The notes under the pieces: model-generated | Databases searched by the model: none | What the model was told of the DNA's origin: nothing | The model's input: the letters and a program-made list of their open reading frames with translations, nothing else | NCBI RefSeq assembly: GCF_016902295.1 | Contig: NZ_JACJLQ010000012.1 | Location: forward strand, 1-64,000 | DNA length: 64,000 nt | Direction of reading: 5' to 3' | Source of the DNA: Bacteroides caecigallinarum | Lineage (GTDB): Bacteria > Bacteroidota > Bacteroidia > Bacteroidales > Bacteroidaceae | Shown here: positions 19,201 to 28,073 of the stretch, piece by piece | Position numbering within the stretch: position 1 is the stretch's first letter | Layout: the number at the start of each line of letters is the position of its first letter | Position numbers and translations under genes: made by a program

Positions 19201-19269
19201 AAAGACAAACAGGCAGGCAGACTGTAGCACAAAAGTCTGTCAAGTTAAGGAATTGAGAAAAACTCACTA

Positions 19270-19340
19270 GGGATTTTAAAAGGAAAAGCCGCTCACGCAC
19301 AATGCGACTGACGGAACTTCCTTTTAAATTTCCCTTTTTT
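19270..19340 (+). terminator. long structured hairpin with T run between ytxH-like and holin-like genes
   Basis: GGGATTTTAAAAGGAA (19270-19285) pairs with TTCCTTTTAA..TTTCCC (19318-19334). Inside, CCG/CGG and CGCA/TGCG add further stems around a CAA loop, making one rod of about 65 nt, followed by TTTTTT. It could be a terminator or attenuator that sets the ratio of the first gene to the next two. Confidence 0.65.
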
Positions 19341-19366
19341 ATTAATCGCAAAGTAAAGAAACAAAT

Positions 19367-19738
19367 ATGTTTGCCAACGATAAAAGCATTGACAATCTGG
19401 AAGCGTTATTCAAAGAAATAAAGAAATACATAGAGCTTCAGGGACAATACATAAAACTTGACCTGGTAGAGAAACTGACGATACTGATTTCCACACTCAT
19501 ACTGATATGTATCCTCATAGTATTGGGCATGACAGCTTTATTCTATTTTTCATTCATGCTGGTATATACAATAGATTCGTTTGTCAACAACATAATTGCA
19601 AGTTACGCCATTATCGGGTGCTGCATATTAATAATAGGAATTGTAATCTACGCACTGAGGAAAAAAATTATTTTCCAACCTATGGTAAACTTCCTTGCGA
19701 AACTTTTCCTTGAAGATAAAGATGGAACTAACTCTTAA
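19367..19738 (+). CDS. phage-holin-family / holin-X-like membrane protein
   Basis: A 123-residue protein with an N-terminal amphipathic helix (about 8-38) and two membrane segments (about 43-68 and 78-103), arranged as in the putative holin superfamily members found in many chromosomes. No endolysin gene is nearby, so phage lysis is unlikely; a stress or envelope role is more plausible. The downstream gene starts 12 bases later. Confidence 0.7.
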   Translation: MFANDKSIDNLEALFKEIKKYIELQGQYIKLDLVEKLTILISTLILICILIVLGMTALFYFSFMLVYTIDSFVNNIIASYAIIGCCILIIGIVIYALRKKIIFQPMVNFLAKLFLEDKDGTNS

Positions 19739-19750
19739 CATACCACTATC

Positions 19751-20011
19751 ATGAACAATAACACCAAATACAGCATACAGGACATTACGGAAAGAAAAAA
19801 CAACAAAAAGTCAGAACTAAGTGCTTCGAAGAAAAAAATACAGGAACTGACACAGAATTTATTCTCCCCGCCGGAAGCAAAAAACAAAATGGACCTGATG
19901 ATGCACCATTTCAATACCGGTATGGCCGCATACGATGGAATCATGACCGGAGTGAAAATATATAAAAGGCTCAGGGCTGTTTTTTCAAGAAAAAAATACA
20001 ACAAGACTTAA
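19751..20011 (+). CDS. conserved hypothetical protein of the YtxH/holin set
   Basis: An 86-residue, mostly helical, basic protein (KNNKKSELSASKKKIQELTQ near the start; KNKMDLMMHHFNTGMAAYDG in the middle; basic end). No signal peptide or membrane helix. I do not recognise a named domain. It lies 12 bases after the holin-like gene and is probably a cytosolic partner of that set. Confidence 0.65.
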   Translation: MNNNTKYSIQDITERKNNKKSELSASKKKIQELTQNLFSPPEAKNKMDLMMHHFNTGMAAYDGIMTGVKIYKRLRAVFSRKKYNKT

Positions 20012-20024
20012 ACGAAAGACATGA

Positions 20025-20072
20025 TTATCCGGTAATTTTCAGAAAACATTTACTGGCAAGTACCGGATAATT
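20025..20072. repeat. 11-bp perfect inverted repeat upstream of lemA
   Basis: ATTATCCGGTA (20025-20035) and TACCGGATAAT (20062-20072) around a 26-base loop, 14 bases after the preceding stop. No T run follows on the plus strand. It may end the upstream operon or act in the lemA leader; a -7-like TATGTTTG lies downstream at 20131-20138. Confidence 0.5.
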
Positions 20073-20181
20073 ATAACTAAACTAACATTATAAAAACTAA
20101 AATATCAGTAGCGGCAAATGTTATTTTTATTATGTTTGTGCAGTAATTCTTAATTATATAACAACAAACAATTAAATTCTT

Positions 20182-20769
20182 ATGAAAAAAAATTGGAAAA
20201 TAATCACTGTGATAGCTGTCATTGTAATCGCAGTATTATACAGCATTTCTACTTACAACTCATTGGTTTCACAGGACGAAACAGTAAGCACGGCATGGAG
20301 CAATGTTGAAAACCAGTATCAGCGGAGAGCCGACCTGATTCCTAACCTGGTAAACACAGTAAAAGGTTATGCCGCACACGAGAAAGAGACACTCGACGCA
20401 GTGGTATCAGCAAGGGCAAAAGCCACACAAAACACTGTAAGCATTGACGACCTCACACCTGAAAAGCTTCAGGCATACCAGCGCGCACAAGGCGAGATAG
20501 GTGCAGCGCTTGGCCGACTGCTTGCCATAACAGAAAACTATCCTGACCTTAAAGCCAACGAAAACTTCCAGGCTTTGCAGGCACAGCTCGAAGGCACAGA
20601 AAACAGAATCAGCGTTGAACGCAGAAAATTCAACGAGACAGCAAAGGCTTACAACACAACTATCCGCCGCTTCCCTAAAAACATCATAGCCGGACTTTTC
20701 GGATTCGAGAAACGCCCATATTTCGAAGCAGCCGAAGGTTCCGAAAAAGCGCCTGAAGTAAAATTCTGA
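20182..20769 (+). CDS. lemA: LemA-family protein
   Basis: A 195-residue protein with an N-terminal membrane anchor (about 5-24) and a periplasmic helical bundle with the LemA signature VSTAWSNVENQYQRRADLIP at about 37-57, and RRKFNETAKAYNT later. Family function is poorly known. It lies 7 bases from a TPM-domain gene, a conserved pairing in many bacteria. Confidence 0.92.
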   Translation: MKKNWKIITVIAVIVIAVLYSISTYNSLVSQDETVSTAWSNVENQYQRRADLIPNLVNTVKGYAAHEKETLDAVVSARAKATQNTVSIDDLTPEKLQAYQRAQGEIGAALGRLLAITENYPDLKANENFQALQAQLEGTENRISVERRKFNETAKAYNTTIRRFPKNIIAGLFGFEKRPYFEAAEGSEKAPEVKF

Positions 20770-20776
20770 TAAAACT

Positions 20777-21712
20777 ATGAGAAAACTGCATTTCGTAGCA
20801 ATACTGCTCGCATTGTGTTGCTGCATGACGGTAGCTGCAAAAGAATATAAGGTAGAAGATGTCCCAATGGTACATCTTATGGACCGTACACGCTACGTCA
20901 GCAATCCTGACAATATTCTTTCCGCCTCTACTGTCGCCGCCATAGACACCACACTTTTTTCACTGGAGCAGAAGACAGGAATACAGGTTCTTGTAGTAGC
21001 CGTAGAACAAATTGAAGGCGGCGATTGTTTTGATTTCGCATACCGCCTCGGTCAGGAAAACGGAGTAGGACAAAAGGAAAAGGACAACGGATTGGTGATA
21101 CTCCTCGTAACCGGCGAACGCTGCATACAGTTTGCCACAGGATACGGACTTGAAGCTGTACTGCCAGATGCTATCTGCAAGAAAATACAGGTGAGATACA
21201 TGAACAAGGCATTCTCGCAAGGCAATTGGGATGCAGGAATGCTTGCCGGAATAAAAGCCGTCAGAGGATACCTTGATGGAGAAAGCGGATCTCCGGACAA
21301 CCCAAATTCCGGCTCAGGCGAAGATTCCTGGCTGCTATTCCTACTGCTTTTCGGTGTCATTGGATTTACAATGTTCTATCTATGGCTTAACATCCGCAGG
21401 CAGAGACGCTGTCCGCAATGCCACAAACAGACAATGAAAGTCATTTCCAGACGCACCATAGGCAAATATCCTACATACCATATCGAAGAAATAGTGTCAT
21501 GCTGCTCAAACTGCGGACACTACGTACGCAAAGAACAGCGTGTGGACGATGAAAACAACCATCATCACGGACGACGAAGCGGACCATTCGGTGGAGGTAT
21601 CTTCATGGGAGGAGGATTCGGACGAGGCGGCGGCTTTGGAGGCGGTGGCTTCGGTGGAGGAAGTTTCGGTGGTGGTAGCTTCGGCGGCGGTGGTGCCGGA
21701 AGTAAATTCTAA
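20777..21712 (+). CDS. TPM-domain (YgcG-like) protein with zinc ribbon and Gly-rich tail
   Basis: A 311-residue protein with a signal peptide (about 1-21), a TPM domain (about 35-165, IQVLVVAVEQIEGGDCFDFA), a membrane segment (about 182-205), a CxxC..CxxC zinc-ribbon-like pair (RCPQCHK about 215; CCSNCGH about 240) and a Gly/Phe-rich tail. TPM proteins are linked to envelope and photosystem repair in other organisms. The zinc-ribbon insert lies on the side of the membrane opposite to the TPM domain. Confidence 0.85.
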   Translation: MRKLHFVAILLALCCCMTVAAKEYKVEDVPMVHLMDRTRYVSNPDNILSASTVAAIDTTLFSLEQKTGIQVLVVAVEQIEGGDCFDFAYRLGQENGVGQKEKDNGLVILLVTGERCIQFATGYGLEAVLPDAICKKIQVRYMNKAFSQGNWDAGMLAGIKAVRGYLDGESGSPDNPNSGSGEDSWLLFLLLFGVIGFTMFYLWLNIRRQRRCPQCHKQTMKVISRRTIGKYPTYHIEEIVSCCSNCGHYVRKEQRVDDENNHHHGRRSGPFGGGIFMGGGFGRGGGFGGGGFGGGSFGGGSFGGGGAGSKF

Positions 21713-21738
21713 TCCGTTAGTACTTACACTTCCTTCTG

Positions 21739-21826
21739 CAAACTATAGTATGCAGCTCTTCACACTTAAGTTTGACGCACTACACACTATAGTTTGACGC
21801 ATTACACACTATAGTTTGAAGACAAA
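21739..21826. repeat. array C: four 22-bp units with an ACTATAGT core
   Basis: Four units of exactly 22 bp start at 21739, 21761, 21783 and 21805. The second and third read CACACTTAAGTTTGACGCA and CACACTATAGTTTGACGCA; the outer two are more diverged. The dyad core is A(A/C)ACTATAGT. It begins 26 bases after the TPM gene stop and ends about 75 bases before aroC. Confidence 0.8.
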
Positions 21827-21901
21827 TTTGCCGGATTATTTCGGCTGTAAGTTTGGGAATCAACTAACCACAAATACATTAATATAATAGAACAAGATAC
21901 A

Positions 21902-22981
21902 ATGTACAACAACACATTTGGAAATATATTCCGTCTGACAAGCTTCGGCGAATCTCACGGAAAAGGCATAGGAGGAGTAATAGACGGCTTCCCTGCAGGA
22001 ATACATATAGATATGGATTTCATCCAGAAAGAACTCGACAGAAGAAAACCGGGACAATCCGCCATAACAACCGCTCGCAAAGAATCGGATCAGGTGGAAT
22101 TTCTGTCAGGAATATACGACGGAATATCTACTGGATGCCCTATAGGTTTCATGGTATGGAACACCAACCAACACTCAAGCGACTATGACAATATGAAGGA
22201 TGTATTCCGTCCGTCGCATGCCGATTTCACATATACTCAGAAATACGGACTGCGCGACCATCGCGGAGGAGGTCGTTCGTCAGCCCGAGAAACAATCTCA
22301 AGAGTTGTGGCAGGAGCATTGGCTAAATTGGCTCTGAAGCAACTTGGAGTTGAGATTACGGCATATACTTCGCAGGTTGGTGAGCTGAAACTCGAAAAAG
22401 ACTATAATTCATACGATTTAAGCGAGATTGAAAAGAATCCGGTAAGATGTCCGGACCCGGAAATGGCAAAGACAATGGCCGACCTTATTTTCAAGATAAA
22501 GGGTGAAGGCGACACCATAGGAGGAACCGTGGACTGCGTAATCAAGGGATGCCCCATCGGTCTGGGACAACCTGTATTCGGAAAACTACATGCCGCACTC
22601 GGAAATGCCATGCTTTCAATAAACGCCGCAAAAGGATTCGAATACGGACAGGGATTCGGCAGCATGAACATGAAAGGCAGCCAGCAGAATGACATTTTCT
22701 ATAACGACAATGGCAAGATAGCTTTCCGCACAAACCGCTCCGGAGGTATTCAAGGCGGTATAAGCAACGGACAGGACATTTACTTCAAGGTTGCTTTCAA
22801 GCCGGTTGCAACAGTGCTCATGGAACAGCCCACTGTGGACAAAGACGGCAACGAAACAATCCTTAAAGCGAGAGGACGACATGACCCGTGCGTACTCCCG
22901 AGGGCAGTACCTATAGTGGAAGCTATGGCAGCCATGACCATACTCGATTATTATCTGTTAAACAAAACAACCACTCTATAA
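21902..22981 (+). CDS. aroC: chorismate synthase
   Basis: A 359-residue enzyme that converts 5-enolpyruvylshikimate-3-phosphate to chorismate using reduced FMN, the last step of the shikimate pathway. The N-terminal signature [16 protein letters not shown] (about 17-32), the [13 protein letters not shown] segment (about 119-131) and the C-terminal [16 protein letters not shown] segment are intact. Full length. It is followed after 2 bases by an M20 peptidase gene. Confidence 0.98.
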   Translation: MYNNTFGNIFRLTSFGESHGKGIGGVIDGFPAGIHIDMDFIQKELDRRKPGQSAITTARKESDQVEFLSGIYDGISTGCPIGFMVWNTNQHSSDYDNMKDVFRPSHADFTYTQKYGLRDHRGGGRSSARETISRVVAGALAKLALKQLGVEITAYTSQVGELKLEKDYNSYDLSEIEKNPVRCPDPEMAKTMADLIFKIKGEGDTIGGTVDCVIKGCPIGLGQPVFGKLHAALGNAMLSINAAKGFEYGQGFGSMNMKGSQQNDIFYNDNGKIAFRTNRSGGIQGGISNGQDIYFKVAFKPVATVLMEQPTVDKDGNETILKARGRHDPCVLPRAVPIVEAMAAMTILDYYLLNKTTTL

Positions 22982-22983
22982 CC

Positions 22984-24348
22984 ATGGAAATAAAGAAATA
23001 CATTGAAGAAAACGAACAGCGTTTCATCGACGAACTTTTCAGTCTGATACGCATACCGAGCATCAGTGCCCTGCCACAGCATAAGGAAGACATGCTGGCA
23101 TGCGCCGAAAGATGGAGACAGCTACTCATCGAAGCGGGCGCAGACGAGGCCATGATAATGCCATCGAAAGGCAACCCACTGGTATATGCTGAAAAGAGAG
23201 TCAGTCCTGACGCTCCTACCGTACTGATATATTCACACTACGACGTGATGCCTGCCGAACCTCTTGAACTTTGGAAAAGCAACCCGTTTGAACCGGAAAT
23301 AAGGGACGGACACATCTGGGCCAGAGGTGCCGACGACGACAAAGGTCAAGCTATGATTCAGGCCAAGGCATTCGAATATATGGTGCGCGAAGGACTATTG
23401 AAACACAACGTAAAATTCATTTTCGAAGGAGAAGAGGAAATAGGTTCACCAAGTCTGAATGCATTCCTCAAAGAACACAAGGAACTGCTGAAAGCTGACG
23501 TGATATTAGTGTCGGATACAAGTATGCTTGGCAAGGATCTTCCGTCACTCACTACAGGACTTCGCGGACTGGCATATTGGGAGATAGAAGTCACAGGTCC
23601 TAACCGCGACCTGCATTCAGGACACTTCGGCGGTGCCGTGGCAAATCCTATCAACATATTGTGCAGCATGATAGACAAGATTACTGATACCGACGGACGC
23701 ATCACCGTTCCTCATTTCTACGATGATGTTGAGGACGTACCTGCTGAAGAACGCAAGATGATAGCAAGTATCCCGTTCGACGAAGGTAAATACATGAAAG
23801 CTATCGGAGTCAAAGCGTTGAAGGGAGAAAAAGGCTATTCTACACTCGAGCGCAACAGCTGCCGCCCATCGTTCGACGTATGCGGTATCTGGGGAGGATA
23901 TACTGACGAAGGCTCAAAGACTGTGCTTCCGTCGAAGGCATACGCAAAAGTTTCGTGCCGACTTGTACCTCACCAGAACCACGAAAAGATTTCGCAGTTG
24001 TTTGTTGACTATATCAACGAAATAGCTCCTGAATACGTGCAGGTGAAAGTAACACCTATGCATGGTGGCGAAGGCTATGTATGCCCTATCACCCTTCCTG
24101 CATATAAGGCAGCCGAGAAGGGATTCGAAAAAGCTTTCGGCAAGAAACCGTTGGCAGTGCGCCGCGGAGGAAGTATTCCTATCATAAGCGATTTCGAACA
24201 GATTCTTGGAATAAAGACAGTGCTGATGGGATTCGGACTTGAAAGCAACGCCATCCATTCGCCAAACGAGAATTTCCCTCTCGACATATTCCGAAAAGGA
24301 ATTGAAGCAGTGGTTGAGTTCCATAAGGAATACAGCGGTCAGCTATGA
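22984..24348 (+). CDS. M20-family zinc dipeptidase
   Basis: A 454-residue metallopeptidase of the CNDP/DapE class. Metal ligands are visible in YSHYDVMPAE (about 83-92), RGADDDKGQ (about 115-123), FEGEEEIGS (about 148-156, catalytic Glu) and a C-terminal HSPNENF. The dimer-domain His lies in DLHSGHFGG. The start at 22984 is preferred to an upstream frame that overlaps aroC by 94 bases. It probably cleaves dipeptides in the cytosol. This is the last chromosomal-type gene before the restriction-modification cassette. Confidence 0.92.
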   Translation: MEIKKYIEENEQRFIDELFSLIRIPSISALPQHKEDMLACAERWRQLLIEAGADEAMIMPSKGNPLVYAEKRVSPDAPTVLIYSHYDVMPAEPLELWKSNPFEPEIRDGHIWARGADDDKGQAMIQAKAFEYMVREGLLKHNVKFIFEGEEEIGSPSLNAFLKEHKELLKADVILVSDTSMLGKDLPSLTTGLRGLAYWEIEVTGPNRDLHSGHFGGAVANPINILCSMIDKITDTDGRITVPHFYDDVEDVPAEERKMIASIPFDEGKYMKAIGVKALKGEKGYSTLERNSCRPSFDVCGIWGGYTDEGSKTVLPSKAYAKVSCRLVPHQNHEKISQLFVDYINEIAPEYVQVKVTPMHGGEGYVCPITLPAYKAAEKGFEKAFGKKPLAVRRGGSIPIISDFEQILGIKTVLMGFGLESNAIHSPNENFPLDIFRKGIEAVVEFHKEYSGQL

Positions 24349-24366
24349 ACTTTAAATAAAGACAAA

Positions 24367-25320
24367 ATGAGTAATACAAGCAATAATCAAGGAAGAGCAT
24401 ATGAATTTATATGCTTACATTCTTTATTTAATGCAATTTCTAAAATCCGTAAAGCAAAAATTATAAGAAATAGCAGCTATGATGCGGCTGAAAATGCATG
24501 GAATACACTTAGTATTGCAGAAAAAAGCCTTTATACACTTAGTGCAAACTCTACAATTGATACTATATTCGCACTTGAACCCAATATTATTGAAATAAGT
24601 TCCGATGAAGTAAACCTTTATATACAAATTGACAGACGAGGAGAAGAAGCAGATGTACGGGATATAATCATTGAAAGACAGGATATAATCTGGGAAATAG
24701 GCTTGAGTATAAAGCACAATCATATGGCAGTGAAACACAGTCGTATAGCTAAAACATTGGATTTTGGAACAAAATGGTATGGAGTTCCATGTTCAAAGAC
24801 CTATTGGGATAATATTAAACCTACTTTTGATTTCTTGGAAGAAGAAAAAAACAAAGGAACTCTTTTCCGTGATCTTAAATCAAAAGAAGATCAAGTGTAT
24901 CTTCCTCTTCTAAATGCTTTTGTAAAAGAAATAACTCTACAGGTCAATAAAAACAAAAATATTCCAAAAAGAATGATAGAGTACCTTTTAAGCAAATATG
25001 ATTTCTATAAGGTTATAAGCATTGACAGCAAACGGTTGACAACTATCCAATCATTCAATATATATGGAACATTAAATCGTCCAAGCAAAGTAGAAGAACC
25101 TAAAATTAAAGTTCCTGTTATAAACTTACCTACAAACCTTTTACACATTGGATTTAAGCCTCGGAGTAAAACAACTGTTATTATGTGTTTTGATAATGGA
25201 TGGCAATTTTCATTTAGAATACATAATGCTAAAGATTTAATTGAAACCTCGTTGAAGTTTGATATTCAAATTGTCGGTATGCCAAGTGATGTCAATATAA
25301 AATATAACTGCAGATGGTAA
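24367..25320 (+). CDS. HaeIII-family type II restriction endonuclease
   Basis: A 317-residue protein that I recognise as HaeIII-like by its N-terminus (MSNTSNNQGRAYEF) and by the DVRDIIIERQDIIWEIGLSI then KHNHMAVKHSR segments (about 95-125), which carry the likely catalytic Asp, Glu and Lys. HaeIII cuts GG/CC. The gene is much AT-richer than aroC and the M20 gene before it. The cognate methyltransferase lies 122 bases downstream. Specificity for GGCC is inferred from family and partner, not shown. Confidence 0.88.
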   Translation: MSNTSNNQGRAYEFICLHSLFNAISKIRKAKIIRNSSYDAAENAWNTLSIAEKSLYTLSANSTIDTIFALEPNIIEISSDEVNLYIQIDRRGEEADVRDIIIERQDIIWEIGLSIKHNHMAVKHSRIAKTLDFGTKWYGVPCSKTYWDNIKPTFDFLEEEKNKGTLFRDLKSKEDQVYLPLLNAFVKEITLQVNKNKNIPKRMIEYLLSKYDFYKVISIDSKRLTTIQSFNIYGTLNRPSKVEEPKIKVPVINLPTNLLHIGFKPRSKTTVIMCFDNGWQFSFRIHNAKDLIETSLKFDIQIVGMPSDVNIKYNCRW

Positions 25321-25442
25321 AAAATTTGTTTATAAAAATTTCTTTTATATCGGTTTTAATCATTGTAATTCTACATTAAGGTAAACCATATTAATTACAA
25401 CAAAACATTTATATTCCATAAAGAAAAAACATACCTATAAAA

Positions 25443-26453
25443 ATGAATCTTATCAGTTTATTTTCCGGTGCCGGAGGACTTGACAAAGGCTTTCACAATG
25501 CCGGTTTTCGTACAGTTATTGCGAACGAATTTGACCCCAAAATATGCCCGACATTTAAAGCTAATTTCCCTAACACCTATCTTATTGAAGGTGATATTAG
25601 AAATGTAAAAGAAAGTGAGTTCCCAGAACACATCACAGGTATAATAGGCGGTCCTCCTTGTCAATCTTGGAGCGAAGCTGGCAGTCTTAGAGGTATAGAA
25701 GATGCACGTGGTCAGTTATTCTACGAATACATTAGAATTTTGAAAGCAACCCAACCATTATTCTTTGTAGCAGAAAATGTTTCAGGCATGTTAGCAAAAC
25801 GTCATTCTGAAGCAGTTCAAGGTTTCATGAAACTATTTGATGAAGCAGGTTATGATGTTAATCTTAAAATGTTAAATGCCAATGATTTTGATGTTCCTGA
25901 AGATCGGGATAGAGTATTTTATATTGGATTTCGTAAGGACTTAAATATTCATGATTTTGAATATCCCACTCCATGCAAACATAAACCTGTTCTACGTGAA
26001 TATATTTGGGATTTAAAAGATAACGCAATTCCTGCTCTTGAAAAGAATAAAACAAATGGAGACAAGTGTGTTGTTCCAAATCATGAATATTTTATTGGTG
26101 CATACTCTCCAATCTTCATGTCACGTAATAGAGTAAGAAGCTGGGACGAACCAGGATTCACAGTCCAAGCAAGTGGTCGTCAATGCCAATTACATCCTCA
26201 GGCTCCTAAAATGATAAAAATTGGGAAAAACGAACAAATATTTGTTCCGGGCAAAGAACATTTGTATAGAAGAATGTCTGTGCGTGAAGTTGCAAGAGTA
26301 CAAACATTCCCCGACGACTACGTATTTCTTTATACGGATGTCAACATTGGTTATAAAATGATAGGAAACGCTGTTCCTGTAAATCTTGCTTACCATGTAG
26401 CCATGAGTATTCGTGCTACACTTGATAAGCATGGCATATATTATCAAAATTAA
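25443..26453 (+). CDS. DNA cytosine-5 methyltransferase, M.HaeIII/M.NgoPII-like
   Basis: A 336-residue C5 methyltransferase with all motifs: [12 protein letters not shown] (7-17), [11 protein letters not shown] (catalytic Cys73), VI AENV, VIII region [26 protein letters not shown] and [11 protein letters not shown]. The target-recognition stretch MSRNRVRSW...[16 protein letters not shown] matches what I recall of M.HaeIII closely, so it should methylate GGCC and protect against the upstream endonuclease. One base separates its stop from the next methyltransferase. Confidence 0.93.
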   Translation: MNLISLFSGAGGLDKGFHNAGFRTVIANEFDPKICPTFKANFPNTYLIEGDIRNVKESEFPEHITGIIGGPPCQSWSEAGSLRGIEDARGQLFYEYIRILKATQPLFFVAENVSGMLAKRHSEAVQGFMKLFDEAGYDVNLKMLNANDFDVPEDRDRVFYIGFRKDLNIHDFEYPTPCKHKPVLREYIWDLKDNAIPALEKNKTNGDKCVVPNHEYFIGAYSPIFMSRNRVRSWDEPGFTVQASGRQCQLHPQAPKMIKIGKNEQIFVPGKEHLYRRMSVREVARVQTFPDDYVFLYTDVNIGYKMIGNAVPVNLAYHVAMSIRATLDKHGIYYQN

Positions 26454-26454
26454 T

Positions 26455-27942
26455 ATGAATATAGTTTCACTTTTTGCCGGATGTGGTGGTCTTGACTTAG
26501 GATTTGAAATGGCTGGATTCAACGTAATATGGGCGAATGAATTTGATAAGACCATACATGAAACTTACAGTCTCAATCACCCTAATACAATATTGAACGC
26601 CTCTGATATAAGAAACATTAAAGGAACAGATATTCCTGAATGTGACGGAATTATAGGAGGACCACCATGTCAAGCCTGGAGTGAAGGTGGTAAACAGTTA
26701 GGACTTAATGATCCTCGAGGTCAAGTATTTCTCGAGTACATTAGAATTGTCAAAGAAAAACAACCAAAATTTTTCGTAATTGAAAATGTTCAAGGCATAT
26801 TAGATGATAAACATAAAGAGTCTTTGAATATGTTCATTAGATTACTGAAAGAAGCCGGTTATAAAATTAATTATGAAATTTTAAATGCTGCGAATTACAG
26901 AATACCTCAGGATAGATTTCGTGTTTTCTTCATTGGAATAAGAAAAGACCTTAAAAATAATTTTAAGTTCCCTGATGCAATAAACAGTTCACCTATTACA
27001 CTTCGTCAAGCCATTGGAGATATTAAAGAAGAACCCATTTATTATAACAATGAAATTGTAATAATAAATCAACAACGTCCTAATCATGATACTTTCAACG
27101 GTAATTATGACAGCAAATATATGTCAAGAAACAGAGTAAGATCATGGGATGAACCTTCATTTACAATTCAAGCACAAGCAAGAAATACTCCACAACATCC
27201 CCAAGCTCCTAAAATGGTATACGAATCAGATAATAAACGTTCTTTCGCAAAAGGATATGAAAATCTATATAGAAGATTAAGTGTAAGAGAATGTGCCAGG
27301 ATACAAACATTCCCTGATAATTTCATCTTTAAATACTCAGACATTAAAGATGGATATAAGATGGTCGGTAATGCAGTACCACCACGATTAGCAAAACAAA
27401 TTGCTATTCAAATAAAAAGGGCTTTTTCAGATTGTATTGCAGGTAATCGAATTCCAATTTTAACCAATGCCCAACATATAAAAAAAATACCTGTCAACAA
27501 TATTGCAGCACAATATTCCTATGGTATCATAAACAAACTGATTGGGAATAATATTTATAATCTTAACATGGAAAAACATGTCTTAATCAGTATTATTTCA
27601 AAAGAGAACCTCAGTGTATATCTTGACAAATCTGCAAAAAAATATTATACAGGTAAGAACTTTCCTTCGACTATTAACCTAAAAAATCTCTTTTACTTTA
27701 TGCCATATATAAAAGGAAGAGGAATAAAGGATTTATACATAATCAAGACAGCCAGAATAGGTACGAAACAAGAAATTCATCCTGAATGTCTTGATAATGA
27801 TTATCGGATTATATTTGAAATAGAGTATGTAAAACAATTATTTAAAAACTACAAGCCCATTCACTTGAATATTTGGCATACATTTACTGATACAATTCTC
27901 TCTGAACTTATTAAATTAAACACTATAGAAGAGACTGATTAA
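26455..27942 (+). CDS. second C5 methyltransferase with a 165-residue C-terminal extension
   Basis: A 495-residue protein. Residues 1-325 are a complete C5 methyltransferase (FAGCGGLDLGF; GGPPCQAWS with Cys72; ENVQG; QDRFRVFFIGI; VRECARIQTFPDNF; GNAVPPRLA). It is a paralogue of the enzyme just upstream, but the recognition stretch reads TIQAQARNTPQHPQAP instead of [16 protein letters not shown], so its target may differ. Residues 330-495 have no counterpart in that enzyme; the segment FMPYIKGRGIKDLYIIKTAR followed by DYRIIFEIEYVKQLF looks like a small folded domain, possibly PUA/EVE-like, which is speculation. The start at 26455 avoids overlap with the first enzyme. Confidence 0.85.
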   Translation: MNIVSLFAGCGGLDLGFEMAGFNVIWANEFDKTIHETYSLNHPNTILNASDIRNIKGTDIPECDGIIGGPPCQAWSEGGKQLGLNDPRGQVFLEYIRIVKEKQPKFFVIENVQGILDDKHKESLNMFIRLLKEAGYKINYEILNAANYRIPQDRFRVFFIGIRKDLKNNFKFPDAINSSPITLRQAIGDIKEEPIYYNNEIVIINQQRPNHDTFNGNYDSKYMSRNRVRSWDEPSFTIQAQARNTPQHPQAPKMVYESDNKRSFAKGYENLYRRLSVRECARIQTFPDNFIFKYSDIKDGYKMVGNAVPPRLAKQIAIQIKRAFSDCIAGNRIPILTNAQHIKKIPVNNIAAQYSYGIINKLIGNNIYNLNMEKHVLISIISKENLSVYLDKSAKKYYTGKNFPSTINLKNLFYFMPYIKGRGIKDLYIIKTARIGTKQEIHPECLDNDYRIIFEIEYVKQLFKNYKPIHLNIWHTFTDTILSELIKLNTIEETD

Positions 27943-28027
27943 AACATAATGATTTGTTTTTAAACGAACCTACCCCATACAAAAAAATATCAATAAGATT
28001 TTACAGTATAAAAAATAAATTACAATT

Positions 28028-28060
28028 TACTCAAGTTCCGGTATGACCGAAACTTGAGTA
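28028..28060. terminator. bidirectional hairpin between the R-M cassette and the next gene
   Basis: TACTCAAGTTCCGGT (28028-28042) pairs with ACCGAAACTTGAGTA (28046-28060) with one mismatch and a 3-base loop. It lies between convergent genes, 13 bases after the minus-strand stop at 28074. Confidence 0.75.
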
Positions 28061-28073
28061 TTTATCAGTTTAT

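Noticed and set aside
19367-20011. holin-like gene set as a prophage remnant
   Set aside because: No integrase, structural or lysis genes are nearby, and the flanking genes are ordinary chromosomal ones.
27460-27942. C-terminal extension of the second methyltransferase as an NgoBV/NlaIV-type nuclease
   Set aside because: I saw no PD-(D/E)xK-like arrangement or other nuclease motif, so the extension is left as unknown.
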